A stretch of 64,000 nucleotides of DNA. It comes from Halodesulfurarchaeum formicicum (lineage in GTDB: Archaea; Halobacteriota; Halobacteria; Halobacteriales; Halobacteriaceae). The notes below the pieces were generated by a model. That model was not told where the DNA came from. It worked only from the letters and a program-made list of their open reading frames with translations, and made no database searches. The stretch is from contig NZ_CP016804.1 of assembly GCF_001886955.1 (NCBI RefSeq), positions 1 to 64,000 of the forward strand, in the 5' to 3' direction. Each line of letters starts with the position of its first letter. The stretch's first letter is position 1. Positions 33,724-43,174 of the stretch are shown piece by piece. A program made the translations under genes and the position numbers.

Positions 33724-34365
33724 ATGGCAATACTCTCCGACGAGAACCGCGACGACGTCCGGGAAGTCTTCGAGCAGATGACAAACGAAGTCACGGCTCA
33801 CGTCTTCACGGACGGGAACTGTGAGTACTGCGAGGAGACTGTGGAACTCAACGAGGAACTCGAATCCCTCAGCGAGAAGTACACGGTCGAGGTCCACGAC
33901 ATGGACAGCGAGGCCGCCGAGGAGTGGAACGCGAACAAGTACGACCAGGCTCCGGTCACCGTCATCACCGACGGCGAGATCAAGGGTGTGCGCTATTATG
34001 GCATCCCCTCGGGTCAGGAGTTCGGTGCCTACGTCCGTGACATCGTCGCGGTCTCCACCGGCGAGAGCGGCCTCGATGAGAATATCAAGGCGGAACTGGC
34101 CGAGATCGACGAGCCGGTGAACCTCAAGGTCTTTGTCACCCTGACCTGCCCGCACTGCCCGCAGGCCGTCGAGACCGCCCACAAGTTCGCGATCGAGAAC
34201 TCCAACTTCACCTCCGAGATGATCGAGGCCCAGGAGTTCATGGAACTCTCCCAGGACTTCGGTGTCCGGGGGGTCCCGCAGGTCAACATCAACGACGAGG
34301 CCGGCGAGTTCACGGGCGCACAGCCGCCCCAGCAGTTCCTCGAGCAGGTCAAGAACGCGCTGTAA
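33724..34365 (+). CDS. Protein disulfide oxidoreductase, double glutaredoxin-like fold
   Basis: A 213-residue protein made of two thioredoxin-fold units. Each has a CxxC site: C33-E-Y-C36 in the first and C142-P-H-C145 in the second. cis-Pro positions are visible in QAPVTV and RGVPQVN. This two-domain layout is the PDO family best known from hyperthermophiles, where it handles intracellular disulfides; CPHC is a strongly oxidising-type site, while CEYC is less usual. No signal peptide is present, so it is cytosolic. It appears monocistronic with a clear TATA box. Confidence 0.9.
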   Translation: MAILSDENRDDVREVFEQMTNEVTAHVFTDGNCEYCEETVELNEELESLSEKYTVEVHDMDSEAAEEWNANKYDQAPVTVITDGEIKGVRYYGIPSGQEFGAYVRDIVAVSTGESGLDENIKAELAEIDEPVNLKVFVTLTCPHCPQAVETAHKFAIENSNFTSEMIEAQEFMELSQDFGVRGVPQVNINDEAGEFTGAQPPQQFLEQVKNAL

Positions 34366-34536
34366 GTCGGTCCCGACGTGGTGTCAGACGTCAGTCGTGC
34401 GATTGACTGACGCACGCGGGCGGCGTTTCGTGTGGAACGCCCGTCGTGTTCCCTCGATTTTCCCGTCCGATCGATTCTTCGGGCCCAACATGTCCATGTG
34501 AATCGGTTTCACGTAATCGACTGCCGGCGACGCGTT

Positions 34537-34560
34537 CGAACCCCTCTGTTTCAACTGGAG
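34537..34560 (-). promoter_or_regulatory. Isolated ORB-like element
   Basis: On the minus strand this reads CTCCAGTTGAAAC followed by AGAGGGGTTCG. It matches 20 of 24 positions of the element at 30577-30600, including the CTCCAG prefix and the AGGGGTTCG tail. It sits in the intergenic gap just downstream of the cgi121 stop. A role in Orc binding is inferred from similarity only. Confidence 0.4.
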
Positions 34561-34576
34561 AACTCGATCCGTCGCC

Positions 34577-35068
34577 TCACTTCTCGACGTCCAGCAGCGC
34601 CACCCGTTCGAGCACCAGGTCGGTGAGGGTTCCGGTGGTCGCCGCCCGCTCCGCACGGGTGATCCCGAAGAAGTCGGTGAGACGCTCCTCGGAGGGCGCC
34701 ACCGATCCCGCCGAGACGAGTTCGGCGACCCCCTCAGCCGCTGCAGCCTCTCGTTCGCCGTCGATCAGGACGATCACCGATTGCTCGCCGGTTCCCAGGC
34801 CGAGTTCCATCGCCCGGTCGATCTGTCGGCGGCCGGCCGCATAGCACAGGACCTCGACCGCGAGGTCGTCGGCGACGTTTTCGCCCCGTTCCATCGAGCG
34901 CTTCGCGTGGGCAAGCGCCGATTCGAGGTGGGCCGACCCGGCGATGTAGCGGGCGTCGAAGGCCTGGACCAGCACGTCGTGGTCCGTCCCGACACGCCGG
35001 AGCGAGTCGAGGAACGACTGGAGGTCGTCGTCTCCGTCGATCGTCACCCGGCCCGTCACCGTCTTCAC
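34577..35068 (-). CDS. cgi121: KEOPS complex subunit Cgi121
   Basis: A 163-residue small subunit of the KEOPS complex that makes the t6A modification on ANN-decoding tRNAs; Cgi121 binds the tRNA and activates the Bud32 kinase. The segments [22 protein letters not shown] and [18 protein letters not shown] match the family core. The ATG overlaps the stop of hel308 (ATGA), a gene order seen in other haloarchaea. The other KEOPS subunits are not in this window. Confidence 0.88.
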   Translation of the reverse strand: MKTVTGRVTIDGDDDLQSFLDSLRRVGTDHDVLVQAFDARYIAGSAHLESALAHAKRSMERGENVADDLAVEVLCYAAGRRQIDRAMELGLGTGEQSVIVLIDGEREAAAAEGVAELVSAGSVAPSEERLTDFFGITRAERAATTGTLTDLVLERVALLDVEK

Positions 35069-37326
35069 TCGAACTCACCCAGATTGGCCTGCGTGCCCTG
35101 CGAGTTCTCCGGGGGGTCCTCCCGTGTGGACGTGTGCTGGCTCGACGGTGTGTCCTCATCCGCCTCGACCCCGTCGAGGTCCGGATTGGGGTGCCCCGCG
35201 CTCGCGAGGACTTTTTCCGTGGTCTTTTGCCGTCCGGAAAGCGCCGCGAGCACCCGTCCCGGATCGGCCTGTCGCAGGTCTTCGCGGGTCTCGAACCCAG
35301 CCTCCCGGAGACGTCTGGCCCGCTTGCGGCCGACGTGTCGGATCCCGACCAGGTCGAGCAGGTCCGCCCGGATGCCGTGTTCGACCCGGATCCGGGCCTC
35401 GCGAATCGCACTTGCCGAACTAATTTCGAGTTCCCCGGCGAGTCGCTCTGCGGCCTGGAGCAGCCACTCGGCGGTCTCGACCTTCCCACGGATGTCCCCG
35501 GGGCCGACGCCGTAGCGCTCGGCGATCCGGTCCTCGTCGAGCTCCTCGGCCCAGTCCTCCAGGAGTTTGGCGGTCTTCAGGGCCGAGAGCCAGTCCTCGA
35601 ACTCGCCCTCGGCGAACTCGGATGGGGTCTGCCCGAGCAGTTCCCGCTCCCGCTCGTAGGCGATCTCCGTGTAGGTCGACTCGTCGCCGGACTTCAAATA
35701 TAGCTCGTACATGTCCGGCGTGCGACTCACCAGGTGATAGAGCCCCAGCGGGGAGGGCGAGCCCTCACCCGCACGGAGTCCGTCGATGATGATCGCCGCG
35801 GACATCGGATCGAGGTAGAGCTGGGAGACCAAATGACCGGCCGGCGTGGCCCGCAAGTCGCCGTTCTCCCGGACCAGGAAGTCGTTTCGATCGAGATACT
35901 CGAGGACGTCCTCGGTGACCGCCTCCAGCCGGGAGGGATCGTCGGTCTGGGAGGCGTACAGCGTCTCACCGAGGAATTCGAGCAACCCCTCGTGACTGTG
36001 GACGAAGCCGGTGGCGACCGTCGAGAGCACGTGTGAGCGCAGCGCCGGCTCGGCGGCCAGCTTCGAGCGAACCGGCTCGGGGTCGGCATAGACATAGCGG
36101 TCGAACAGCTCCTCCAGTTCGTCGTGGGACTTCGCGAGCAGGACGGCCTCGCCGTGAGGGTCACGGCCGGGCCGGCCCGCCCGCCCGAACATCTGGTGGA
36201 CCTCCAGGGTCGAGAGCGGGGCCATCCCACCCGTCGACCCGTCGTAGCGCCGCCAGTCCCGGACCACGACCCGCCGGCTCGGCGTGTTCACGCCGGCCGC
36301 GAGGGTGGGCGTGGCGCTGACAGCGCGGATCAGCCGCTCCCGGAAGGCGTCCTCGACGAGGGTGCGATGGCCGCGCGCGAGGCCAGCGTGGTGAAAGGCC
36401 GCGCCCTGCTCGACGGCCGCCGCCAGATCCTCGCTGGTCTCCGTGTCGCTGACGGCCCGGATCTCGTCGGCGACTTCCTGGAGGGCCTCCCGGTCCGCGG
36501 CGGAGAGGGCCGATTCGGTCACCTCACCCAGCCGCCGGGCCGCGGCCTCGGCGTTCCGTCGGGAGTTGACGAAGACCAGCGCCGAGCCGTCCGCCGCGAT
36601 GGTATCCGCGACCAGCGCCTCGGTCTGGTCCTGTGACCCGGTGGGGAGTTCCGTCGTCGAGCCATCATCGAGGTGCAACGCGTCGCCGTAGTGGACCCCG
36701 GTCCGGAGTTCGATCGGTCGCCAGTCCGAATCGACCAGTTCGGCCTCGAGCCAGTCGGCGATCTCGTCGGCGTTGCCGATGGTCGCCGAGAGCGCGACGA
36801 CCTGGAGGTTCGGGACCCGCGAACGGAGCTTCGCGAGGGTCACCTCCAGGGTCGGGCCCCGGCCCCGGTCATCGACCAGGTGGACCTCGTCGGCGACGAC
36901 ACAGGCCAGGTCGTCGATCCAGTCCGCGCCGTTCCGGATGAGCGAGTCGACCTTCTCGGAGGTCGCGACGACCACGTCGGCGTTCCCCAGCCAGTCGCCG
37001 TCTTCCTCGTAGTTGCCCGTCGAGACCGCCACGTCGAGTCCGAACTGCTCGAAAGCCTCGAACTCGGCGGCCTTCTCGCTGGCGAGGGCCCGCAGCGGCA
37101 CGATGTACAGGGCCATCCCGTCGGTCTCGTGGATGGCCGAGAGCATCCCGAGCTGGGCGATGAGGGTCTTGCCGCTCGCCGTCGGCACGCTGGCGACGAC
37201 ACTCTCCCCGGAGAGCACGCCGGCCTCGACGGCCGCGGCCTGGGGCGGATAGAGCTCCTCGATGCCCGCGGACACGAAGTGTTCTGTCACCCCGTCGGGC
37301 AGCCCCGACAGGTCCTCGATCTGCAT
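35065..37326 (-). CDS. hel308: Hel308-type DNA repair helicase
   Basis: This Ski2-like superfamily 2 DNA helicase acts at stalled replication forks, unwinding lagging strands in the 3'-5' direction. The 753-residue protein has a Q-motif (LYPPQAAA, residues 26-33), Walker A PTASGKT (48-54) and the DEVH box in [11 protein letters not shown]. Motif VI reads [12 protein letters not shown]. The C-terminal part contains the ratchet domain and a helix-hairpin-helix ([19 protein letters not shown]). A hydrophilic tail of about 40 residues ends the protein. It is co-transcribed with cgi121. Confidence 0.94.
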   Translation of the reverse strand: MQIEDLSGLPDGVTEHFVSAGIEELYPPQAAAVEAGVLSGESVVASVPTASGKTLIAQLGMLSAIHETDGMALYIVPLRALASEKAAEFEAFEQFGLDVAVSTGNYEEDGDWLGNADVVVATSEKVDSLIRNGADWIDDLACVVADEVHLVDDRGRGPTLEVTLAKLRSRVPNLQVVALSATIGNADEIADWLEAELVDSDWRPIELRTGVHYGDALHLDDGSTTELPTGSQDQTEALVADTIAADGSALVFVNSRRNAEAAARRLGEVTESALSAADREALQEVADEIRAVSDTETSEDLAAAVEQGAAFHHAGLARGHRTLVEDAFRERLIRAVSATPTLAAGVNTPSRRVVVRDWRRYDGSTGGMAPLSTLEVHQMFGRAGRPGRDPHGEAVLLAKSHDELEELFDRYVYADPEPVRSKLAAEPALRSHVLSTVATGFVHSHEGLLEFLGETLYASQTDDPSRLEAVTEDVLEYLDRNDFLVRENGDLRATPAGHLVSQLYLDPMSAAIIIDGLRAGEGSPSPLGLYHLVSRTPDMYELYLKSGDESTYTEIAYERERELLGQTPSEFAEGEFEDWLSALKTAKLLEDWAEELDEDRIAERYGVGPGDIRGKVETAEWLLQAAERLAGELEISSASAIREARIRVEHGIRADLLDLVGIRHVGRKRARRLREAGFETREDLRQADPGRVLAALSGRQKTTEKVLASAGHPNPDLDGVEADEDTPSSQHTSTREDPPENSQGTQANLGEFE

Positions 37327-37412
37327 TGGCCGGCCCTAGGTCCGGCCCCGGTTATAAGATCACGGGCTCTTAGCCGCGCCATTTTAACCGTCGCGGCCCG
37401 ACGTACCGACCA

Positions 37413-38021
37413 ATGAGCGAGGACTTCGACAAGGAGGCCGAACGGGAACGGCTCCGGGAGAAGTACGAGTCCGATCAGGGGGATCGGGAAGCCACCGAGC
37501 GGATGAGCGAGTTGCTGCTCCAGGGCGCGACGATGACCAACAAACACTGTGACACCTGCGGTTCGCCGATCTTCCGCTATCAGGGCCAGGAGTTCTGCCC
37601 CACCTGTCAGGCCGAGGGTCAGCCGGCGGCCCAGTCCGCTGGACAGTCGGCCGGGGAGAGCCAGCCCGAGCGCGAGGACTCGCCCGCCGAACCGGGCGTC
37701 GGCGCGTCGACGGGCGGCGCTGACCCGGCGGCCGGGGGCCAGCCCGACCCGGCGACCGCCCAGGTCGATGCTGGGGCCGGCCAGACTGCCCCTGGAACCG
37801 AACCCACCCAGGCGGCGGCCACGAAACCCACCCAGTCCGAGCCGCCTGCGACCGGCCGGACCGCCCAGCCGGCCGCGTCCGGGGCCCAGGAGTCCCTCTC
37901 CCAGACGATCGCCGTCCTCGCCGAGCGGGCCCGGACGAGCGAGGATCCACAGCAGGCAAAAGCGTTCCTCGAGGCCGCTCGCGAGGCCGCCGAGGCCCTC
38001 GCGGCACTCGCCGGCCGATGA
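37413..38021 (+). CDS. SSSCA1-like zinc-ribbon protein
   Basis: A 202-residue protein of the Sjogren's syndrome/scleroderma autoantigen 1 family. The N-terminal helix precedes one zinc ribbon with C46-x2-C49 and C62-x2-C65. A long low-complexity stretch rich in Gly, Pro, Ala and Gln follows (about 68-160), then a C-terminal helix (about 165-200). The biochemical role in archaea is unknown. It overlaps the following usp gene by 4 nt (ATGA) and diverges from hel308. Confidence 0.85.
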   Translation: MSEDFDKEAERERLREKYESDQGDREATERMSELLLQGATMTNKHCDTCGSPIFRYQGQEFCPTCQAEGQPAAQSAGQSAGESQPEREDSPAEPGVGASTGGADPAAGGQPDPATAQVDAGAGQTAPGTEPTQAAATKPTQSEPPATGRTAQPAASGAQESLSQTIAVLAERARTSEDPQQAKAFLEAAREAAEALAALAGR

Positions 38022-38422
38022 CGACCGACCGGGTGCTCGTGCCCATCGACGGCTCGGACGTGAGCTATCGGGCCCTCTCGTATGCCGTGGACCTCGCGGC
38101 GGCCTTCGATGCGACCCTGGACGTGGTGCACATCACGACCGACCGAACGCAGGCGGCCGAGGCAGTCCTCGACCGGGCCCGTCGAATCCTTGAAGCGGCC
38201 GACGTCGAGGCCTCACTCTCACTCTCGACCGATCTCGATCTCGACTTCCGGCCGGCGGACCGACTGGGCGAGGACGTGCTGGACCTGGTCGCCGAGCGGG
38301 GGGCCGATCACGTGGTGATGGGCCACGCCGAGCCACCCGGCCCGGTCGAGCGGGCGCTGCTGGGTAGTGCCGCTGAAACGGTGCTGCGCAGCGAACGGGT
38401 GCGGCTCACGGTCGTCCCCTAA
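38018..38422 (+). CDS. Universal stress protein, short
   Basis: A single-domain Usp of 134 residues starting TTDRVLVPIDGSDVSYRAL. The C-terminal loop reads GHAEPPGPVERALLGSAAETVL, keeping the second glycine-rich part but changing the first GxxG, so nucleotide binding is uncertain. It is coupled to the upstream zinc-ribbon gene and converges with hef with a 4-nt overlap. Confidence 0.86.
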   Translation: MTTDRVLVPIDGSDVSYRALSYAVDLAAAFDATLDVVHITTDRTQAAEAVLDRARRILEAADVEASLSLSTDLDLDFRPADRLGEDVLDLVAERGADHVVMGHAEPPGPVERALLGSAAETVLRSERVRLTVVP

Positions 38423-40836
38423 CTCCCATACTCGCTCCCGACGACCTCGCGGATCCGGCTTGCCGTGACTTCTCCCACGCCCTCGACTGACTGGAGGGTC
38501 GCTTCATCCGCCGTGAGGACCGCCTCGACGCTGCCCAGCGCCTCCAGAAGCGAGCGAGCGGTGATCGGGCCGATGTCCGCGATCGACGCCACGACGTACT
38601 CCTGTTGCTCCGCGAGTGTCTTCGCCGCGGAGGTGCCATGGACGCTCACCTCGCGATCCCGCGATTCTTGCTCGCGTCTGGCGATGGTCTCCAGCAGGGC
38701 CGCCGTCCCGGCTTCGTCAGGGGTGAACAGCACCGATATGCCGAAATCCACGGCCAGGCTGGCGAGGGCCCCACGAATCGCGTTCGGGTGGACGTTTCGC
38801 TCGCCGTAGAGGTCCCCCTCACCCTCGATCACCAGGACCGGACGGCCGTAGTGGCGGGTCAGATCGCCGATCTGGTCGAACAGCCCCCGATCGCCGTCGA
38901 GCAGGGTCGAGAGGAAGTCCTCGATGGTCTTGCGCTCGACGGCCACCCGGTCGCTGAGCACGTAATCGCCCACTTCGAGTGTCTCCAGGCGGGTCTGTAC
39001 CCCTTCGCGCTTCGAGAGGTCACGGGCGATGCTGGCGTCCAGTTCCCGCTGGTCGATCACGATCTCGACGTGGTCCTCGCCGCCCGCCTCGGCGACGACC
39101 CCAGAGTCGTCCGCTGACACTTCTCCCGGCGGCGCTTCTGTCGCTCCGTCCTCATTCGTCTCTGCCGCCCCGAAGTCCGCGATGCCGGCCTGTCCGTCCC
39201 CCGTGTCGGCTTCTCGCTCCTCTGACGTGTCGGTCGGGCCATCCTCCCCGGCGAAGGTCTCCAGGCCGGCCTGTTCGTCATCGAATTCGGCTTCGAGTTC
39301 CGGCGCGGCCTCTCGGAGCCCCTCCAGTTCCGCGGCCATCTCGTCCTCGCGGCGGCGCGAGATCCAGAAGTAGGCCTCATCGCGGGTGTCCTCGGCCAGC
39401 AACACCACGACTCGCCCCCGGGCCTGTCGGCCAGTTCGGCCCTTGCGCTGGATCGAGCGGATCGCGTTGGGAACCGGCTCGAAGAAACAGACCAGATCGA
39501 CCTCCGGGACGTCCAGTCCCTCCTCGGCGACGGAGGTCGAGACCAGGACCTCGAACTCCCCCGCGCGGAAGGCCTCGAGCACCTCGGTCTGTTCGGTCTG
39601 GGTCATCCCGGAGGAGCCCTCCTTGTCGCCCTGGCCGACGAATCGCCGGACCGAGAAGTGGGCCGAGAGAAACTCCGTGAGCGCCTCGGCGGTGTCCCGG
39701 GACTCGGTGAAGACGATGACCCGGTCGCCGTCCCGCACGCCCAGCGTCTCCGCGAGCAAAATTCGGACCCGGCGGAACTTGGGGTGGAGGTCCTCGAAGG
39801 ACTCGGCTTTCGACATCGCTCGCTTGATCTGTGGGTCCGAGACGAATCGCTGGCTGGCCTTCGAGGCCCCCGAGGAGCGGGCCGCGTTTCGCTGGCGCTC
39901 GAAGTACCGCCGGAGGGCGTCGACACTCTGGGTCTCGACCAGTTCGACGGCCCGCTTTACCTTCATGATCTCCGCGTGGACGGACATGCCCTCGTAGCCC
40001 GCCGAATCCCCGTCGTCGATCCGCCGCTGGAGCTTCTTGCGGATCTCGTGGAGGTCTCCCTGTGAGATCTCCGGGTCGGTCTTGCCGGTGACCCCCAGTT
40101 CGCGCAGGGTTCCCAGCCGGTCGGCGAGCACCTCCTGTAACAGATCCCGGATCTCGATCACCGCCTCCGGGAGCTCGACTCGCGCCCACTCGACGTCGGT
40201 CTCGTGGGTGTACTCGGCCACGTCCGGGTCGGACTCGGTCTTCACCGCGACCCGCTCCAGGCCCAGGTTGGCCATGACCTGTTCGATCGCTTCCTCGTCG
40301 TCGCCCGGCGAGGCGCTCATCCCGGTCACGAGCGGATCGGCGGCCGATTCGTGGTAGCGTTCAGCGACGTAGGCATAGGGGTAGTCCCCGCTCGCCCGAT
40401 GACACTCGTCGAAGGTCAGGTGGACGACGGGTTCGAGATCGATGCGATTGCCCAGCAGGTCGTTCTCGATCACCTGGGGCGTGCCGACGATGATTCGAGC
40501 GTCGGAAAACAGCGCCCCGCGATCCTCGGGCGCGGTCTCGCCGGTGAAGACGACGATCTGCTCGTCGGGAATCGTCAGTGCCTCCCGGTAGAACGCGGCG
40601 TGTTGCTCGACGAGGGGCTTTGTGGGGGCCAGGAGCATGGCCTTCCCGTCCGGCCGGTCGGCGAGTCGGTGGGCGGTCACCCGCAGGCTCACCGCGGTCT
40701 TCCCCAGGCCGGTCGGGAGCGAGACGAGTGTGTGGGCGTCCCGGGCCTTCTCGACCAGCTCTGTCTGGTACGGTCGTGCCTCGATCGCGCCCGGTTCGAT
40801 CAGGGGCGATTCGAGTGTCCCCTCGCCTGCTGCCAT
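38419..40836 (-). CDS. hef: Hef helicase-nuclease (XPF/FANCM-like)
   Basis: An 805-residue protein that processes stalled or branched replication forks. The N-terminal SF2 helicase has Walker A PTGLGKT (near 41-47), the DECH box, and motif VI QRKGRTGRQARG. A low-complexity acidic linker (about 510-590) connects to the XPF-type nuclease domain with the signature ERKTIEDFL. A tandem helix-hairpin-helix ends the chain (IADIGPITARSLLEALG and LQSVEGVGEVTASRI). In Haloferax Hef is important when Holliday-junction resolution is lost. hel308 lies 1 kb away on the same strand, so fork-repair genes are clustered. Confidence 0.94.
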   Translation of the reverse strand: MAAGEGTLESPLIEPGAIEARPYQTELVEKARDAHTLVSLPTGLGKTAVSLRVTAHRLADRPDGKAMLLAPTKPLVEQHAAFYREALTIPDEQIVVFTGETAPEDRGALFSDARIIVGTPQVIENDLLGNRIDLEPVVHLTFDECHRASGDYPYAYVAERYHESAADPLVTGMSASPGDDEEAIEQVMANLGLERVAVKTESDPDVAEYTHETDVEWARVELPEAVIEIRDLLQEVLADRLGTLRELGVTGKTDPEISQGDLHEIRKKLQRRIDDGDSAGYEGMSVHAEIMKVKRAVELVETQSVDALRRYFERQRNAARSSGASKASQRFVSDPQIKRAMSKAESFEDLHPKFRRVRILLAETLGVRDGDRVIVFTESRDTAEALTEFLSAHFSVRRFVGQGDKEGSSGMTQTEQTEVLEAFRAGEFEVLVSTSVAEEGLDVPEVDLVCFFEPVPNAIRSIQRKGRTGRQARGRVVVLLAEDTRDEAYFWISRRREDEMAAELEGLREAAPELEAEFDDEQAGLETFAGEDGPTDTSEEREADTGDGQAGIADFGAAETNEDGATEAPPGEVSADDSGVVAEAGGEDHVEIVIDQRELDASIARDLSKREGVQTRLETLEVGDYVLSDRVAVERKTIEDFLSTLLDGDRGLFDQIGDLTRHYGRPVLVIEGEGDLYGERNVHPNAIRGALASLAVDFGISVLFTPDEAGTAALLETIARREQESRDREVSVHGTSAAKTLAEQQEYVVASIADIGPITARSLLEALGSVEAVLTADEATLQSVEGVGEVTASRIREVVGSEYGS

Positions 40837-40880
40837 TCGATCGTGGATTGTGCGTTCGAGCGGTTAAGGGTTCGTGTGTC

Positions 40881-41438
40881 TCAGAAGAACAGGCCGAGTT
40901 CCATCGCGGCCGCGGCGGCGACGGGGATGGTGAGGTTGTCGTCGATGACATAGCCCGCGATGGTGGGCTTGACGCCGTCGGCGACGGTGGCCGCGCCCGC
41001 CCCCAGCACTGCTGCGAGCAGGGGGACCCGAAGCAGGCCGGCAATGCCGAGACTAACCCCGAAGGTCACCAGCAACACGTAGCCCTGCTTCACCGCGAGT
41101 TCGTCACTGGAGAGCACGCCGCTGATCGGGTCGGCGATGGTCAGCATGAGCAGTGCCGGCACCGCCACCGTGGGCCGAAAGACCAGGACGGTCGTGGTCG
41201 CACCGAGGAGTGCCAGCGCGTAGCCGGCCGGCCAGTGTTCCTCGTAGTCGCGGGTGAACCGCTCGTAGACCCACCAGTCGAGTCGGCCGGAGAGCCGCAA
41301 TCCCTCCAGAATCGTGACGGCGGCCAGCGCGAGGACGAGCAGTCCCTGGACCTGTCGCCAGGTGAGCAACTCGAAGACGTAGGCGATCGGGACCAGACTC
41401 CCACTCGCGTGCACCAGCCGCCGGCCGGGTTCGCTCAC
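40881..41438 (-). CDS. Dolichol kinase-like membrane protein
   Basis: A 185-residue membrane protein with about six hydrophobic helices. It resembles the dolichol/phytol kinase (SEC59/VTE5) group, with the start RRLVHASGSLVPIAY and the segment LTIADPISGVLSSDELAVKQG where CTP-dependent polyprenol kinases have their nucleotide-binding loop. Archaeal members may phosphorylate dolichol for N-glycosylation or geranylgeraniol for lipid salvage. It overlaps the stop of glyS by 4 nt, so it is translated after it. Confidence 0.72.
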   Translation of the reverse strand: MSEPGRRLVHASGSLVPIAYVFELLTWRQVQGLLVLALAAVTILEGLRLSGRLDWWVYERFTRDYEEHWPAGYALALLGATTTVLVFRPTVAVPALLMLTIADPISGVLSSDELAVKQGYVLLVTFGVSLGIAGLLRVPLLAAVLGAGAATVADGVKPTIAGYVIDDNLTIPVAAAAAMELGLFF

Positions 41439-43174
41439 AGCTGTTCGAAGGTGCGCTCGCCGTCACGGAGCGCGGCGAGGGTCTCGGGCAGTTCGGCCAT
41501 CGGGACCCGGACCTGCTCGGTGGTGTCCCGGTCCCGGATCGTGACGGTGTCGGTCTCTAAACTCTCGTAGTCGACGGTCACCGTGTACGGCGTGCCCACC
41601 TCGTCCTGACGGCGGTAGCGACGACCGATCGCCCCCGAGTCGTCGTAGGTCGTGGCGAGTCCGGCCGCACGCAACTCCCGCTCCAGTTCGCGGGCCCGCT
41701 CGCCGAGGCCGTCCTTGTCCATCAGCGGGAAGACCCCGACCAGGGTGGGAGCCATCTCGGCCGGGAGGCGGAGGACGGTCCGGTGCTCGCCATCGATCTC
41801 GTCCTCGTCGTAGGCGTGGACCAGGATGGCATAGACGGTCCGGTCGATCCCCATCGAGGGCTCGATCACGGTCGGGGTTTCGTGCTGGCCCCGCTCGGTG
41901 ACTTCCGCGACCTGGAAGCCGGTCTGCTCGATGGGCACGTCGACGGTCTCCCCGTCGAGTTCGACGGTGACGCTGTCGCCCTCGAAGGCCGACCGATCGG
42001 TCTCGGCCAGTTCCTCGAGCGCGGCGGCAATATCGGCGGCCTGGGAGCCGTACTCCGGTCCCAGGGCGGCCATGTCGGGGTCGACCGTGGCCCGCTCGAC
42101 CGTCCGTGGTTCGTCGTACTCCTGGAAGACGCTGAACCGCTCGTCGGTGTGGGCCGCGTGATGGGAGAGGTCGTAGGTCCCCCGGTTGGCGATACCCGCC
42201 AGTTCGATCCAGTTCGGTTCCTCGTCGGGCCCGCTCACGTCGGCCTCGGCGTCCCAGCAGTCCGTGGCGTAGTGGGCCCGCTCCTCGGGCTGGTGCTGTC
42301 TGAACCGGAGCCGATCCAGGTCGATCCCGATCCGCTCGTACCACTCGGTCGCCACGCCCACGTAGTAGCCGACCCAGTCGTCGGCGATCGGGCCGGATTC
42401 GACGGCCTCGCCGATCGCTTCGAAGTGCACCTCGCCGTCGCCGTCCTGGTCCGCGGCGCTGTACAGTGGGGCCTCGACGTTCGCGACCCGGGAGAGCGGC
42501 GGGTCGTCGCTCTCGGGATCGAAGAACAGTTCGAGTTCGGCCTGAGTGAACTCTCTCGTGCGCACGATGGCGTTTCGCGGGCTGATCTCGTTGCGGTAGG
42601 CCCGACCGATCTGTGCCACGCCGAAGGGCAACTCCCCGCGGGCGTACTCGCGGAGCCGCGGGAAGTCGACGAAGATTCCCTGGGCGGTTTCCGGGCGGAG
42701 ATAGCCCTTGTTCGTCGAGCCGGGGCCGATCGCGGTCTCGAACATGAGGTTGAACTCCTCGACCGGTTCGCCGGCGAGCGGGGTCCCACAGCTCGGGCAC
42801 TCGATCTCGTGTTCGGCGAGCAGCGACTCGATCTCCCTGGGCGTGAAACTCTCGGCCTCGGCGATGTCGGTCTGGTCCTCGATCAGGTGATCGGCCCGGT
42901 GGCTGCTCTGGCACTCCGGACACTCCACCAGCAGATCATCGAAGCCATCGAGATGCCCCGAGGCCTCGAAGACCGCCTCGGGCAGGATCGTCGGGGCGTC
43001 GATCTCGTCGTGGCCCTCCCGTGTCACCCAGCGGTCACGCCAGGTCGATTCGACGGTCGACTTGAGCGTCGCTCCCTCCGGGCCGTACGTGTAGAACCCG
43101 CCGACGCCGCCGTAGGCTTTCCCGGTCTGGAAGAAAAACCCCCGGCGCTTCGCGAGTTCGGTCAGGGCCTTCAT
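41435..43174 (-). CDS. glyS: Glycyl-tRNA synthetase, class II alpha2 type
   Basis: This enzyme charges tRNA-Gly. The 579-residue protein begins KALTELAKRRGFFFQTGKAYGGVGGFYTYGP, the archaeal/eukaryotic GlyRS start. Class II motifs are visible: motif 2 around AYRNEISPRNAIVRTREFTQAELELFF and motif 3 near GIDRTVYAILVHAY. A zinc-like cluster is formed by CPEC and CPSC near 84-135. The anticodon-binding domain is at the C-terminus. It overlaps the downstream dolichol-kinase-like gene and the upstream CBS gene by 4 nt each, giving a three-gene operon. Confidence 0.96.
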   Translation of the reverse strand: MKALTELAKRRGFFFQTGKAYGGVGGFYTYGPEGATLKSTVESTWRDRWVTREGHDEIDAPTILPEAVFEASGHLDGFDDLLVECPECQSSHRADHLIEDQTDIAEAESFTPREIESLLAEHEIECPSCGTPLAGEPVEEFNLMFETAIGPGSTNKGYLRPETAQGIFVDFPRLREYARGELPFGVAQIGRAYRNEISPRNAIVRTREFTQAELELFFDPESDDPPLSRVANVEAPLYSAADQDGDGEVHFEAIGEAVESGPIADDWVGYYVGVATEWYERIGIDLDRLRFRQHQPEERAHYATDCWDAEADVSGPDEEPNWIELAGIANRGTYDLSHHAAHTDERFSVFQEYDEPRTVERATVDPDMAALGPEYGSQAADIAAALEELAETDRSAFEGDSVTVELDGETVDVPIEQTGFQVAEVTERGQHETPTVIEPSMGIDRTVYAILVHAYDEDEIDGEHRTVLRLPAEMAPTLVGVFPLMDKDGLGERARELERELRAAGLATTYDDSGAIGRRYRRQDEVGTPYTVTVDYESLETDTVTIRDRDTTEQVRVPMAELPETLAALRDGERTFEQL

